Positions 27,434 through 41,074 of a stretch of DNA of 64,000 nucleotides are shown here, piece after piece. This stretch comes from Parapristionchus giblindavisi (taxonomy: Eukaryota; Nematoda; Chromadorea; Rhabditida; Diplogasteridae), in assembly GCA_943737045.1 (NCBI GenBank), contig CALSFV010000020.1, forward strand, positions 186,001 through 250,000, given 5' to 3'. The notes below the pieces were generated by a model. It saw nothing but the letters and a program-made list of their open reading frames with translations. It did no database searches and was not told the origin of the DNA. A program made the translations under genes and the position numbers. Each line of letters starts with the position of its first letter. Position 1 is the stretch's first letter.

Positions 27434-28397
27434 TTGATTGACCGATACCGAATAAATATGTTTATGTGTTGTTGTGATTGTATTCTTTGATCTTCTCTCA
27501 GTACTGTATCGTATTATGATACTGTATTTGTGATGAAGACGAAAATAATGGATTTAATTATATATCTATTGTTTCAGACCGAGTCTTTCGAGAAGTATGA
27601 GGCCTTCGCTCCTCATATTGATTGGTCTACAGCGATGTAAACTCCACAAGGTAATACAGTGAATTATTGATTGACCGATACCGAATAAATATGTTTATGT
27701 GTTGTTGTGATTGTATTCTTTGATCTTCTCTCAGTACTTTAGCGTATTATGATACTGTATTTGTGATGAAGACGAAAATAATGGATTTAATTATATATCT
27801 ATTGTTTCAGACCGATTCTTTCCAGAAGTATGAGGCCTTCACGCATCATATTGATTGGTCTACAGCGATGTAAACTCCACAAGGTAATACAGTGAATTAT
27901 TGATTGACCGATACCGAATAAATATGTTTATGTGTTGTTGTGATTGTATTCTTTGATCTTCTCTCAGTACTGTATCGTATTATGATACTGTATTTGTGAT
28001 GAAGACGAAAATAATGGATTTAATTATATATCCATTGTTTCAGACCGAGTCTTTCGAGAAGTATGAGGCCTTCGCTCCTCATATTGATTGGTCTACAGCG
28101 ATGTAAACTCCACAAGGTAATACAGTGAATTATTGATTGACCGATATCGAATAAAGATGTTTACCTGTTGTTGTGATTTTAATCTTTGATCTTCTCTCAG
28201 TACTGTATCGTATTATGATACTGTATTTGTGATGAAGACGAAAATAATGGATTTAATTATATATCTATTGTTTCAGACCGATTCTTTCCAGAAGTATGAG
28301 GCCTTCACGCATCATATTGATTGGTCTACAGCGATGTAAACTAGGTAATACAGTGAATTATTGCGATGTAAACTCCACAAGGTAATGCAGTGAATTA

Positions 28398-31300
28398 TTG
28401 ATTGACCGATATCGAATAAAAATGTTTACATGTTGTTGTGATTTTAATCTTAAATCTTCTCTCAGTACTGTATCGTATTATGATACTGTATTTGTGATGA
28501 AGACGAAAATAATGGATTTAATTATATATCTATTGTTTCAGACCGAGTCTTTCGAGAAGTATGAGGCCTTCGCTCCTCATATTGATTGGTCTACAGCGAT
28601 GTAAACTCCACAAGGTAATACAGTGAATTATTGATTGACCGATACCGAATAAATATGTTTATGTGTTGTTGTGGTTGTATTCTTTGATCTTCTCTCAGTA
28701 CTGTAGCGTATTATGATACTGTATTTGTGATGAAGACGAAAATAATGGATTTAATTATATATCTATTGTTTCAGACCGATTCTTTCCAGAAGTATGAGGC
28801 CTTCACGCATCATATTGATTGGTCTACAGCGATGTAAACTCCACAAGGTAATACAGTGAATTATTGATTGACCGATACCGAATAAATATGTTTATGTGTT
28901 GTTGTGATTGTATTCTTTGATCTTCTCTCAGTACTGTATCGTATTATGATACTGTATTTGTGATGAAGACGAAAATAATGGATTTAATTATATATCCATT
29001 GTTTCAGACCGATTCTTTCCAGAAGTATGAGGCCTTCACGCATCATATTGATTGGTCTACAGCGATGTAAACTCCACAAGGTAATACAGTGAATTATTGA
29101 TTGACCGATACCGAATAAATATGTTTATGTGTTGTTGTGATTGTATTCTTTGATCTTCTCTCAGTACTGTATCGTATTATGATACTGTATTTGTGATGAA
29201 GACGAAAATAATGGATTTAATTATATATCTATTGTTTCAGACCCAGTCTTTCGAGAAGTATGAGACCTTCGCTCCTCATATTGATTGGTCTACAGCGATG
29301 TAAACTCCACAAGGTAATACAGTGAATTATTGATTGACCGATACCGAATAAATATGTTTATGTGTTGTTGTGATTGTATTCTTTGATCTTCTCTCAGTAC
29401 TGTATCGTATTATGATACTGTATTTGTGATGAAGACGAAAATAATGGATTTAATTATATATCTATTGTTTCAGACCGAGTCTTTCGAGAAGTATGAGGCC
29501 TTCGCTCCTCATATTGATTGGTCTACAGCGATGTAAACTCCACAAGGTAATACAGTGAATTATTGATTGACCGATACCGAATAAATATGTTTATGTGTTG
29601 TTGTGATTGTATTCTTTGATCTTCTCTCAGTACTTTAGCGTATTATGATACTGTATTTGTGATGAAGACGAAAATAATGGATTTAATTATATATCTATTG
29701 TTTCAGACCGATTCTTTCCAGAAGTATGAGGCCTTCACGCATCATATTGATTGGTCTACAGCGATGTAAACTCCACAAGGTAATACAGTGAATTATTGAT
29801 TGACCGATACCGAATAAATATGTTTATGTGTTGTTGTGATTGTATTCTTTGATCTTCTCTCAGTACTGTATCGTATTATGATACTGTATTTGTGATGAAG
29901 ACGAAAATAATGGATTTAATTATATATCCATTGTTTCAGACCGAGTCTTTCGAGAAGTATGAGGCCTTCGCTCCTCATATTGATTGGTCTACAGCGATGT
30001 AAACTCCACAAGGTAATACAGTGAATTATTGATTGACCGATATCGAATAAAGATGTTTACCTGTTGTTGTGATTTTAATCTTTGATCTTCTCTCAGTACT
30101 GTATCGTATTATGATACTGTATTTGTGATGAAGACGAAAATAATGGATTTAATTATATATCTATTGTTTCAGACCGATTCTTTCCAGAAGTATGAGGCCT
30201 TCACGCATCATATTGATTGGTCTACAGCGATGTAAACTAGGTAATACAGTGAATTATTGCGATGTAAACTCCACAAGGTAATGCAGTGAATTATTGATTG
30301 ACCGATACCGAATAAATATGTTTATGTGTTGTTGTGATTGTATTCTTTGATCTTCTCTCAGTACTGTATCGTATTATGATACTGTATTTGTGATGAAGAC
30401 GAAAATAATGGATTTAATTATATATCTATTGTTTCAGACCCAGTCTTTCGAGAAGTATGAGACCTTCGCTCCTCATATTGATTGGTCTACAGCGATGTAA
30501 ACTCCACAAGGTAATACAGTGAATTATTGATTGACCGATACCGAATAAATATGTTTATGTGTTGTTGTGATTGTATTCTTTGATCTTCTCTCAGTACTGT
30601 ATCGTATTATGATACTGTATTTGTGATGAAGACGAAAATAATGGATTTAATTATATATCTATTGTTTCAGACCGAGTCTTTCGAGAAGTATGAGGCCTTC
30701 GCTCCTCATATTGATTGGTCTACAGCGATGTAAACTCCACAAGGTAATACAGTGAATTATTGATTGACCGATACCGAATAAATATGTTTATGTGTTGTTG
30801 TGATTGTATTCTTTGATCTTCTCTCAGTACTTTAGCGTATTATGATACTGTATTTGTGATGAAGACGAAAATAATGGATTTAATTATATATCTATTGTTT
30901 CAGACCGATTCTTTCCAGAAGTATGAGGCCTTCACGCATCATATTGATTGGTCTACAGCGATGTAAACTCCACAAGGTAATACAGTGAATTATTGATTGA
31001 CCGATACCGAATAAATATGTTTATGTGTTGTTGTGATTGTATTCTTTGATCTTCTCTCAGTACTGTATCGTATTATGATACTGTATTTGTGATGAAGACG
31101 AAAATAATGGATTTAATTATATATCCATTGTTTCAGACCGAGTCTTTCGAGAAGTATGAGGCCTTCGCTCCTCATATTGATTGGTCTACAGCGATGTAAA
31201 CTCCACAAGGTAATACAGTGAATTATTGATTGACCGATATCGAATAAAGATGTTTACCTGTTGTTGTGATTTTAATCTTTGATCTTCTCTCAGTACTGTA

Positions 31301-31490
31301 TCGTATTATGATACTGTATTTGTGATGAAGACGAAAATAATGGATTTAATTATATATCTATTGTTTCAGACCGATTCTTTCCAGAAGTATGAGGCCTTCA
31401 CGCATCATATTGATTGGTCTACAGCGATGTAAACTAGGTAATACAGTGAATTATTGCGATGTAAACTCCACAAGGTAATGCAGTGAATTA
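28398..31490 (+). repeat. 3093-bp block with nested 1896- and 1197-bp duplications
   Basis: The class C monomers at 28398 and 31491 are each followed by a class B monomer with the rare gtggttgtattc, at an offset of 3093 bp (13 x 233 + 64). Inside, tactttagcg and gacccagtc monomers recur at 1197 bp (29631 to 30828), and their earlier copies lie 1896 bp to the left at 27735. At 30294 a 32-bp duplication is followed by a class B monomer instead of class C, marking a recombination junction. Confidence 0.83.
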
Positions 31491-32454
31491 TTGATTGACC
31501 GATATCGAATAAAAATGTTTACATGTTGTTGTGATTTTAATCTTAAATCTTCTCTCAGTACTGTATCGTATTATGATACTGTATTTGTGATGAAGACGAA
31601 AATAATGGATTTAATTATATATCTATTGTTTCAGACCGAGTCTTTCGAGAAGTATGAGGCCTTCGCTCCTCATATTGATTGGTCTACAGCGATGTAAACT
31701 CCACAAGGTAATACAGTGAATTATTGATTGACCGATACCGAATAAATATGTTTATGTGTTGTTGTGGTTGTATTCTTTGATCTTCTCTCAGTACTGTAGC
31801 GTATTATGATACTGTATTTGTGATGAAGACGAAAATAATGGATTTAATTATATATCTATTGTTTCAGACCGATTCTTTCCAGAAGTATGAGGCCTTCACG
31901 CATCATATTGATTGGTCTACAGCGATGTAAACTCCACAAGGTAATACAGTGAATTATTGATTGACCGATACCGAATAAATATGTTTATGTGTTGTTGTGA
32001 TTGTATTCTTTGATCTTCTCTCAGTACTGTATCGTATTATGATACTGTATTTGTGATGAAGACGAAAATAATGGATTTAATTATATATCCATTGTTTCAG
32101 ACCGAGTCTTTCGAGAAGTATGAGGCCTTCGCTCCTCATATTGATTGGTCTACAGCGATGTAAACTCCACAAGGTAATACAGTGAATTATTGATTGACCG
32201 ATATCGAATAAAGATGTTTACCTGTTGTTGTGATTTTAATCTTTGATCTTCTCTCAGTACTGTATCGTATTATGATACTGTATTTGTGATGAAGACGAAA
32301 ATAATGGATTTAATTATATATCTATTGTTTCAGACCGATTCTTTCCAGAAGTATGAGGCCTTCACGCATCATATTGATTGGTCTACAGCGATGTAAACTA
32401 GGTAATACAGTGAATTATTGCGATGTAAACTCCACAAGGTAATGCAGTGAATTA

Positions 32455-35400
32455 TTGATTGACCGATATCGAATAAAAATGTTTACGTGTTGTTGTGATT
32501 TTAATCTTAAATCTTCTCTCAGTACTGTATCGTATTATGATACTGTATTTGTGATGAAGACGAAAATTATGGATTTAATTATATATCTATTGTTTCAGAC
32601 CGATTCTTTCCAGAAGTATGAGGCATTCACGCATCATATTGATTGGTCTACAGCGATGTAAACTCCACAAGGTAATACAGTGAATTATTGATTGACCGAT
32701 ACCGAATAAATATGTTTATGTGTTGTTGTGATTGTATTCTTTGATCTTCTCTCAGTACTGTATCGTATTATGATACTGTATTTGTGATGAAGACGAAAAT
32801 AATGGATTTAATTATATATCTATTGTTTCAGACCGAGTCTTTCGAGAAGTATGAGGCCTTCGCTCCTCATATTGATTGGTCTACAGCGATGTAAACTCCA
32901 CAAGGTAATACAGTGAATTATTGATTGACCGATACCGAATAAATATGTTTATGTGTTGTTGTGATTGTATTCTTTGATCTTCTCTCAGTACTGTAGCGTA
33001 TTATGATACTGTATTTGTGATGAAGACGAAAATAATGGATTTAATTATATATCTATTGTTTCAGACCGATTCTTTCCAGAAGTATGAGGCCTTCACGCAT
33101 CATATTGATTGGTCTACAGCGATGTAAACTCCACAAGGTAATACAGTGAATTATTGATTGACCGATACCGAATAAATATGTTTATGTGTTGTTGTGATTG
33201 TATTCTTTGATCTTCTCTCAGTACTGTATCGTATTATGATACTGTATTTGTGATGAAGACGAAAATAATGGATTTAATTATATATCCATTGTTTCAGACC
33301 GAGTCTTTCGAGAAGTATGAGGCCTTCGCTCCTCATATTGATTGGTCTACAGCGATGTAAACTCCACAAGGTAATACAGTGAATTATTGATTGACCGATA
33401 TCGAATAAAGATGTTTACCTGTTGTTGTGATTTTAATCATTGATCTTCTCTCAGTACTGTATCGTATTATGATACTGTATTTGTGATGAAGACGAAAATA
33501 ATGGATTTAATTATATATCTATTGTTTCAGACCGATTCTTTCCAGAAGTATGAGGCCTTCACGCATCATATTGATTGGTCTACAGCGATGTAAACTAGGT
33601 AATACAGTGAATTATTGCGATGTAAACTCCACAAGGTAATGCAGTGAATTATTGATTGACCGATATCGAATAAAAATGTTTACGTGTTGTTGTGATTTTA
33701 ATCTTAAATCTTCACTCAGTACTGTATCGTATTATGAAACTGTATTTGTGATGAAGACGAAAATTATGGATTTAATTATATATCTATTGTTTCAGATCGA
33801 TTCTTTCCAGAAGTATGAGGCATTCACGCATCATATTGATTGGTCTACAGCGATGTAAACTCCACAAGGTAATACAGTGAATTATTGATTGACCGATACC
33901 GAATTAATATGTTTATGTGTTGTTGTGATTGTATTCTTTGATCTTCTCTCAGTACTGTAGCGTATTATGATACTGTATTTGTGATGAAGACGAAAATAAT
34001 GGATTTAATTATATATCTATTGTTTCAGACCGATTCTTTCCAGAAGTATGAGGCCTTCACGCATCATATTGATTGGTCTACAGCGATGTAAACTCCACAA
34101 GGTAATACAGTGAATTATTGATTGACCGATACCGAATTAATATGTTTATGTGTTGTTGTGATTGTATTCTTTGATCTTCTCTCAGTACTGTATCGTATTA
34201 TGATACTGTATTTGTGATGAAGACGAAAATAATGGATTTAATTATATATCCATTGTTTCAGACCGAGTCTTTCGAGAAGTATGAGGCCTTCGCTCCTCAT
34301 ATTGATTGGTCTACAGCGATGTAAACTCCACAAGGTAATACAGTGAATTATTGATTGACCGATATCGAATAAAGATGTTTACCTGTTGTTGTGATTTTAA
34401 TCTTTGATCTTCTCTCAGTACTGTATCGTATTATGATACTGTATTTGTGATGAAGACGAAAATAATGGATTTAATTATATATCTATTGTTTCAGACCGAT
34501 TCTTTCCAGAAGTATGAGGCCTTCACGCATCATATTGATTGGTCTACAGCGATGTAAACTAGGTAATACAGTGAATTATTGCGATGTAAACTCCACAAGG
34601 TAATGCAGTGAATTATTGATTGACCGATATCGAATAAAAATGTTTACGTGTTGTTGTGATTTTAATCTTAAATCTTCTCTCAGTACTGTATCGTATTATG
34701 ATACTGTATTTGTGATGAAGACGAAAATTATGGATTTAATTATATATCTATTGTTTCAGACCGATTCTTTCCAGAAGTATGAGGCATTCACGCATCATAT
34801 TGATTGGTCTACAGCGATGTAAACTCCACAAGGTAATACAGTGAATTATTGATTGACCGATACCGAATAAATATGTTTATGTGTTGTTGTGATTGTATTC
34901 TTTGATCTTCTCTCAGTACTGTATCGTATTATGATACTGTATTTGTGATGAAGACGAAAATAATGGATTTAATTATATATCTATTGTTTCAGACCGAGTC
35001 TTTCGAGAAGTATGAGGCCTTCGCTCCTCATATTGATTGGTCTACAGCGATGTAAACTCCACAAGGTAATGCAGTGAATTATTGATTGACCGATATCGAA
35101 TAAAAATGTTTACGTGTTGTTGTGATTTTAATCTTAAATCTTCTCTCAGTACTGTATCGTATTATGATACTGTATTTGTGATGAAGACGAAAATTATGGA
35201 TTTAATTATATATCTATTGTTTCAGACCGATTCTTTCCAGAAGTATGAGGCCTTCGCTCCTCATATTGATTGGTCTACAGCGATGTAAACTCCACAAGGT
35301 AATACAGTGAATTATTGATTGACCGATACCGAATAAATATGTTTATGTGTTGTTGTGATTGTATTCTTTGATCTTCTCTCAGTACTGTATCGTATTATGA

Positions 35401-38206
35401 TACTGTATTTGTGATGAAGACGAAAATAATGGATTTAATTATATATCCATTGTTTCAGACCGAGTCTTTCGAGAAGTATGAGGCCTTCGCTCCTCATATT
35501 GATTGGTCTACAGCGATGTAAACTCCACAAGGTAATACAGTGAATTATTGATTGACCGATATCGAATAAAGATGTTTACCTGTTGTTGTGATTTTAATCT
35601 TTGATCTTCACTCAGTACTGTATCGTATTATGATACTGTATTTGTGATGAAGACGAAAATAATGGATTTAATTATATATCTATTGTTTCAGACCGATTCT
35701 TTCCAGAAGTATGAGGCCTTCACGCATCATATTGATTGGTCCACAGCGATGTAAACTAGGTAATACAGTGAATTATTGCGATGTAAACTCCACAAGGTAA
35801 TGCAGTGAATTATTGATTGACCGATATCGAATAAAAATGTTTACGTGTTGTTGTGATTTTAATCTTAAATCTTCTCTCAGTACTGTATCGTATTATGATA
35901 CTGTATTTGTGATGAAGACGAAAATTATGGATTTAATTATATATCTATTGTTTCAGACCGATTCTTTCCAGAAGTATGAGGCATTCACGCATCATATTGA
36001 TTGGTCTATAGCGATGTAAACTCCACAAGGTAATACAGTGAATTATTGATTGACCGATACCGAATAAATATGTTTATGTGTTGTTGTGATTATATTCTTT
36101 GATCTTCTCTCAGTACTGTATCGTATTATGATACTGTATTTGTGATGAAGACGAAAATAATGGATTTAATTATATATCTATTGTTTCAGACCGAGTGTTT
36201 CGAGAAGTATGAGGCCTTCGCTCCTCATATTGATTGGTCTACAGCGATGTAAACTCCACAAGGTAATACAGTGAATTATTGATTGACCGATACCGAATAA
36301 ATATGTTTATGTGTTGTTGTGATTGTATTCTTTGATCTTCTCTCAGTACTGTAGCGTATTATGATACTGTATTTGTGATGAAGACGAAAATAATGGATTT
36401 AATTATATATCTATTGTTTCAGACCGATTCTTTCCAGAAGTATGAGGCCTTCACGCATCATATTGATTGGTCTACAGCGATGTAAACTCCACAAGGTAAT
36501 ACAGTGAATTATTGATTGACCGATACCGAATAAATATGTTTATGTGTTGTTGTGATTGTATTCTTTGATCTTCTCTCAGTACTGTATCGTATTATGATAC
36601 TGTATTTGTGATGAAGACGAAAATAATGGATTTAATTATATATCCATTGTTTCAGACCGAGTCTTTCGAGAAGTATGAGGCCTTCGCTCCTCATATTGAT
36701 TGGTCTACAGCGATGTAAACTCCACAAGGTAATACAGTGAATTATTGATTGACCGATATCGAATAAAGATGTTTACCTGTTGTTGTGATTTAAATCATTG
36801 ATCTTCTCTCAGTACTGTATCGTATTATGATACTGTATTTGTGATGAAGACGAAAATAATGGATTTAATTATATATCTATTGTTTCAGACCGATTCTTTC
36901 CAGAAGTATGAGGCCTTCACGCATCATATTGATTGGTCTACAGCGATGTAAACTAGGTAATACAGTGAATTATTGCGATGTAAACTCCACAAGGTAATGC
37001 AGTGAATTATTGATTGACCGATATCGAATAAAAATGTTTACGTGTTGTTGTGATTTTAATCTTAAATCTTCTCTCAGTACTGTATCGTATTATGAAACTG
37101 TATTTGTGATGAAGACGAAAATTATGGATTTAATTATATATCTATTGTTTCAGACCGATTCTTTCCAGAAGTATGAGGCATTCACGCATCATATTGATTG
37201 GTCTACAGCGATGTAAACTCCACAAGGTAATACAGTGAATTATTGATTGACCGATACCGAATAAATATGTTTATGTGTTGTTGTGATTGTATTCTTTGAT
37301 CTTCTCTCAGTACTGTATCGTATTATGATACTGTATTTGTGATGAAGACGAAAATAATGGATTTAATTATATATCTATTGTTTCAGACCGAGTCTTTCGA
37401 GAAGTATGAGGCCTTCGCTCCTCATATTGATTGGTCTACAGCGATGTAAACTCCACAAGGTAATACAGTGAATTATTGATTGACCGATACCGAATAAATA
37501 TGTTTATGTGTTGTTGTGATTGTATTCTTTGATCTTCTCTCAGTACTGTAGCGTATTATGATACTGTATTTGTGATGAAGACGAAAATAATGGATTTAAT
37601 TATATATCTATTGTTTCAGACCGATTCTTTCCAGAAGTATGAGGCCTTCACGCATCATATTGATTGGTCTACAGCGATGTAAACTCCACAAGGTAATACA
37701 GTGAATTATTGATTGACCGATACCGAATTAATATGTTTATGTGTTGTTGTGATTGTATTCTTTGATCTTCTCTCAGTACTGTATCGTATTATGATACTGT
37801 ATTTGTGATGAAGACGAAAATAATGGATTTAATTATATATCCATTGTTTCAGACCGAGTCTTTCGAGAAGTATGAGGCCTTCGCTCCTCATATTGATTGG
37901 TCTACAGCGATGTAAACTCCACAAGGTAATACAGTGAATTATTGATTGACCGATATCGAATAAAGATGTTTACCTGTTGTTGTGATTTTAATCTTTGATC
38001 TTCTCTCAGTACTGTATCGTATTATGATACTGTATTTGTGATGAAGACGAAAATAATGGATTTAATTATATATCTATTGTTTCAGACCGATTCTTTCCAG
38101 AAGTATGAGGCCTTCACGCATCATATTGATTGGTCTACAGCGATGTAAACTAGGTAATACAGTGAATTATTGCGATGTAAACTCCACAAGGTAATGCAGT
38201 GAATTA
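32455..38206 (+). repeat. Five-monomer HOR (1197 bp), three copies plus shortened versions
   Basis: Full copies at 32455-33651, 35813-37009 and 37010-38206 have the order C, B gag, B agcg, B tatcc, A + duplication. Between them lie deletion forms: 33652-34615 (964 bp, no B gag), 34616-35081 (466 bp, C and B gag only) and 35082-35812 (731 bp, C, B tatcc, A). The A monomers at 33.4 and 36.8 kb share aatcattg. All three full-copy class C monomers have attatgg and gaggcattc. Confidence 0.88.
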
Positions 38207-41000
38207 TTGATTGACCGATATCGAATAAAAATGTTTACGTGTTGTTGTGATTTTAATCTTAAATCTTCTCTCAGTACTGTATCGTATTATGATACTGTAT
38301 TTGTGATGAAGACGAAAATTATGGATTTAATTATATATCTATTGTTTCAGACCGATTCTTTCCAGAAGTATGAGGCATTCACGCATCATATTGATTGGTC
38401 TACAGCGATGTAAACTCCACAAGGTAATACAGTGAATTATTGATTGACCGATACCGAATAAATATGTTTATGTGTTGTTGTGATTGTATTCTTTGATCTT
38501 CTCTCAGTACTGTATCGTATTATGATACTGTATTTGTGATGAAGACGAAAATAATGGATTTAATTATATATCTATTGTTTCAGACCGAGTCTTTCGAGAA
38601 GTATGAGGCCTTCGCTCCTCATATTGATTGGTCTACAGCGATGTAAACTCCACAAGGTAATGCAGTGAATTATTGATTGACCGATATCGAATAAAAATGT
38701 TTACGTGTTGTTGTGATTTTAATCTTAAATCTTCTCTCAGTACTGTATCGTATTATGATACTGTATTTGTGATGAAGACGAAAATTAGGGATTTAATTAT
38801 ATATCTATTGTTTCAGACCGATTCTTTCCAGAAGTATGAGGCATTCACGCATCATATTGATTGGTCTACAGCGATGTAAACTCCACAAGGTAATACAGTG
38901 AATTATTGATTGACCGATACCGAATAAATATGTTTATGTGTTGTTGTGATTGTATTCTTTGATCTTCTCTCAGTACTGTATCGTATTATGATACTGTATT
39001 TGTGATGAAGACGAAAATAATGGATTTAATTATATATCGATTGTTTCAGACCGAGTCTTTCGAGAAGTATGAGGCCTTCGCTCCTCATATTGATTGGTCT
39101 ACAGCGATGTAAACTCCACAAGGTAATACAGTGAATTATTGATTGACCGATATCGAATAAAGATGTTTACCTGTTGTTGTGATTTTAATCTTTGATCTTT
39201 TCTCAGTACTGTATCGTATTATGATACTGTATTTGTGATGAAGACGAAAATAATGGATTTAATTATATATCTATTGTTTCAGACCGATTCTTTCCAGAAG
39301 TATGAGGCCTTCACGCATCATATTGATTGGTCTACAGCGATGTAAACTCCACAAGGTAATACAGTGAATTATTGATTGACCGATACCGAATAAATATGTT
39401 TATGTGTTGTTGTGATTGTATTCTTTGATCTTCTCTCAGTACTGTATCGTATTATGATACTGTATTTGTGATGAAGACGAAAATAATGGATTTAATTATA
39501 TATCTATTGTTTCAGACCGATTCTTTCCAGAAGTATGAGGCCTTCACGCATCATATTGATTGGTCTACAGCGATGTAAACTAGGTAATACAGTGAATTAT
39601 TGCGATGTAAACTCCACAAGGTAATGCAGTGAATTATTGATTGACCGATATCGAATAAAGATGTTTACGTGTTGTTGTGATTTTAATCTTAAATCTTCTC
39701 TCAGTACTGTATCCTATTATGATACTGTATTTGTGATGAAGACGAAAATAATGGATTTAATTATATATCTATTGTTTCAGACCGAGTCTTTCGAGAAGTA
39801 TGAGGCCTTCGCTCCTCATATTGATTGGTCTACAGCGATGTAAACTCCACAAGGTAATACAGTGAATTACTGATTGACCGATATCGAATAAAGATGTTTA
39901 CCTGTTGTTGTGATTTTAATCTTTGATCTTCTCTCAGTACTGTATCGTATTATGATACTGTATTTGTGATGAAGACGAAAATAATGGATTTAATTATATA
40001 TCTATTGTTTCAGACCGATTCTTTCCAGAAGTATGAGGCCTTCACGCATCATATTGATTGGTCTACAGCGATGTAAACTCCACAAAGTAATACAGTGAAT
40101 TATTGATTGACCGATACCGAATAAATATGTTTATGTGTTGTTGTGATTGTATTCTTTGATCTTCTCTCAGTACTGTATCGTATTATGATACTGTATTTGT
40201 GATGAAGACGAAAATAATGGATTTAATTATATATCCATTGTTTCAGACCGAGTCTTTCGAGAAGTATGAGGCCTTCGCTCCTCATATTGATTGGTCTACA
40301 GCGATGTAAACTCCACAAGGTAATACAGTGAATTATTGATTGACCGATATCGAATAAAGATGTTTACCTGTTGTTGTGATTTTAATCTTTGATCTTCTCT
40401 CAGTACTGTATCGTATTATGATACTGTATTTGTGATGAAGACGAAAATAATGGATTTAATTATATATCTATTGTTTCAGACCGATTCTTTCCAGAAGTAT
40501 GAGGCCTTCACGCATCATATTGATTGGTCTACAGCGATGTAAACTCCACAAAGTAATACAGTGAATTATTGATTGACCGATATTGAATAAAGATGTTTAC
40601 GTGTTGTTGTGATTTTAATCTTTGATCTTTTCTCAGTACTGTATCGTATTATGATACTGTATTTGTGATGAAGACGAAAATAATGGATTTAATTATATAT
40701 CTATTGTTTCAGACCGATTCTTTCCAGAAGTATGAGGCCTTCACGCATCATATTGATTGGTCTACAGCGATGTAAACTCCACAAGGTAATACAGTGAATT
40801 ATTGATTGACCGATACCGAATTAATATGTTTATGTGTTGTTGTGATTGTATTCTTTGATCTTCTCTCAGTACTGTATCGTATTATGATACTGTATTTGTG
40901 ATGAAGACGAAAATAATGGATTTAATTATATATCCATTGTTTCAGACCGAGTCTTTCGAGAAGTATGAGGCCTTCGCTCCTCATATTGATTGGTCTACAG

Positions 41001-41074
41001 CGATGTAAACTCCACAAGGTAATACAGTGAATTATTGCGATGTAAACTCCACAAGGTAATGCAGTGAATTATTG
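41001..41074 (+). repeat. Unique 37-bp tandem duplication at a monomer end
   Basis: Here both tandem copies (41001-41037 and 41038-41074) are full length with aaactccacaagg. At about 37 other sites the first copy has lost ccaca. The preceding monomer is a class B tatccattg type with a cgctcc tail, unlike the cacgca tails before the other duplications. It may be the undeleted ancestral form, or a crossover between an ordinary unit end and a duplication-bearing unit. Confidence 0.88.
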
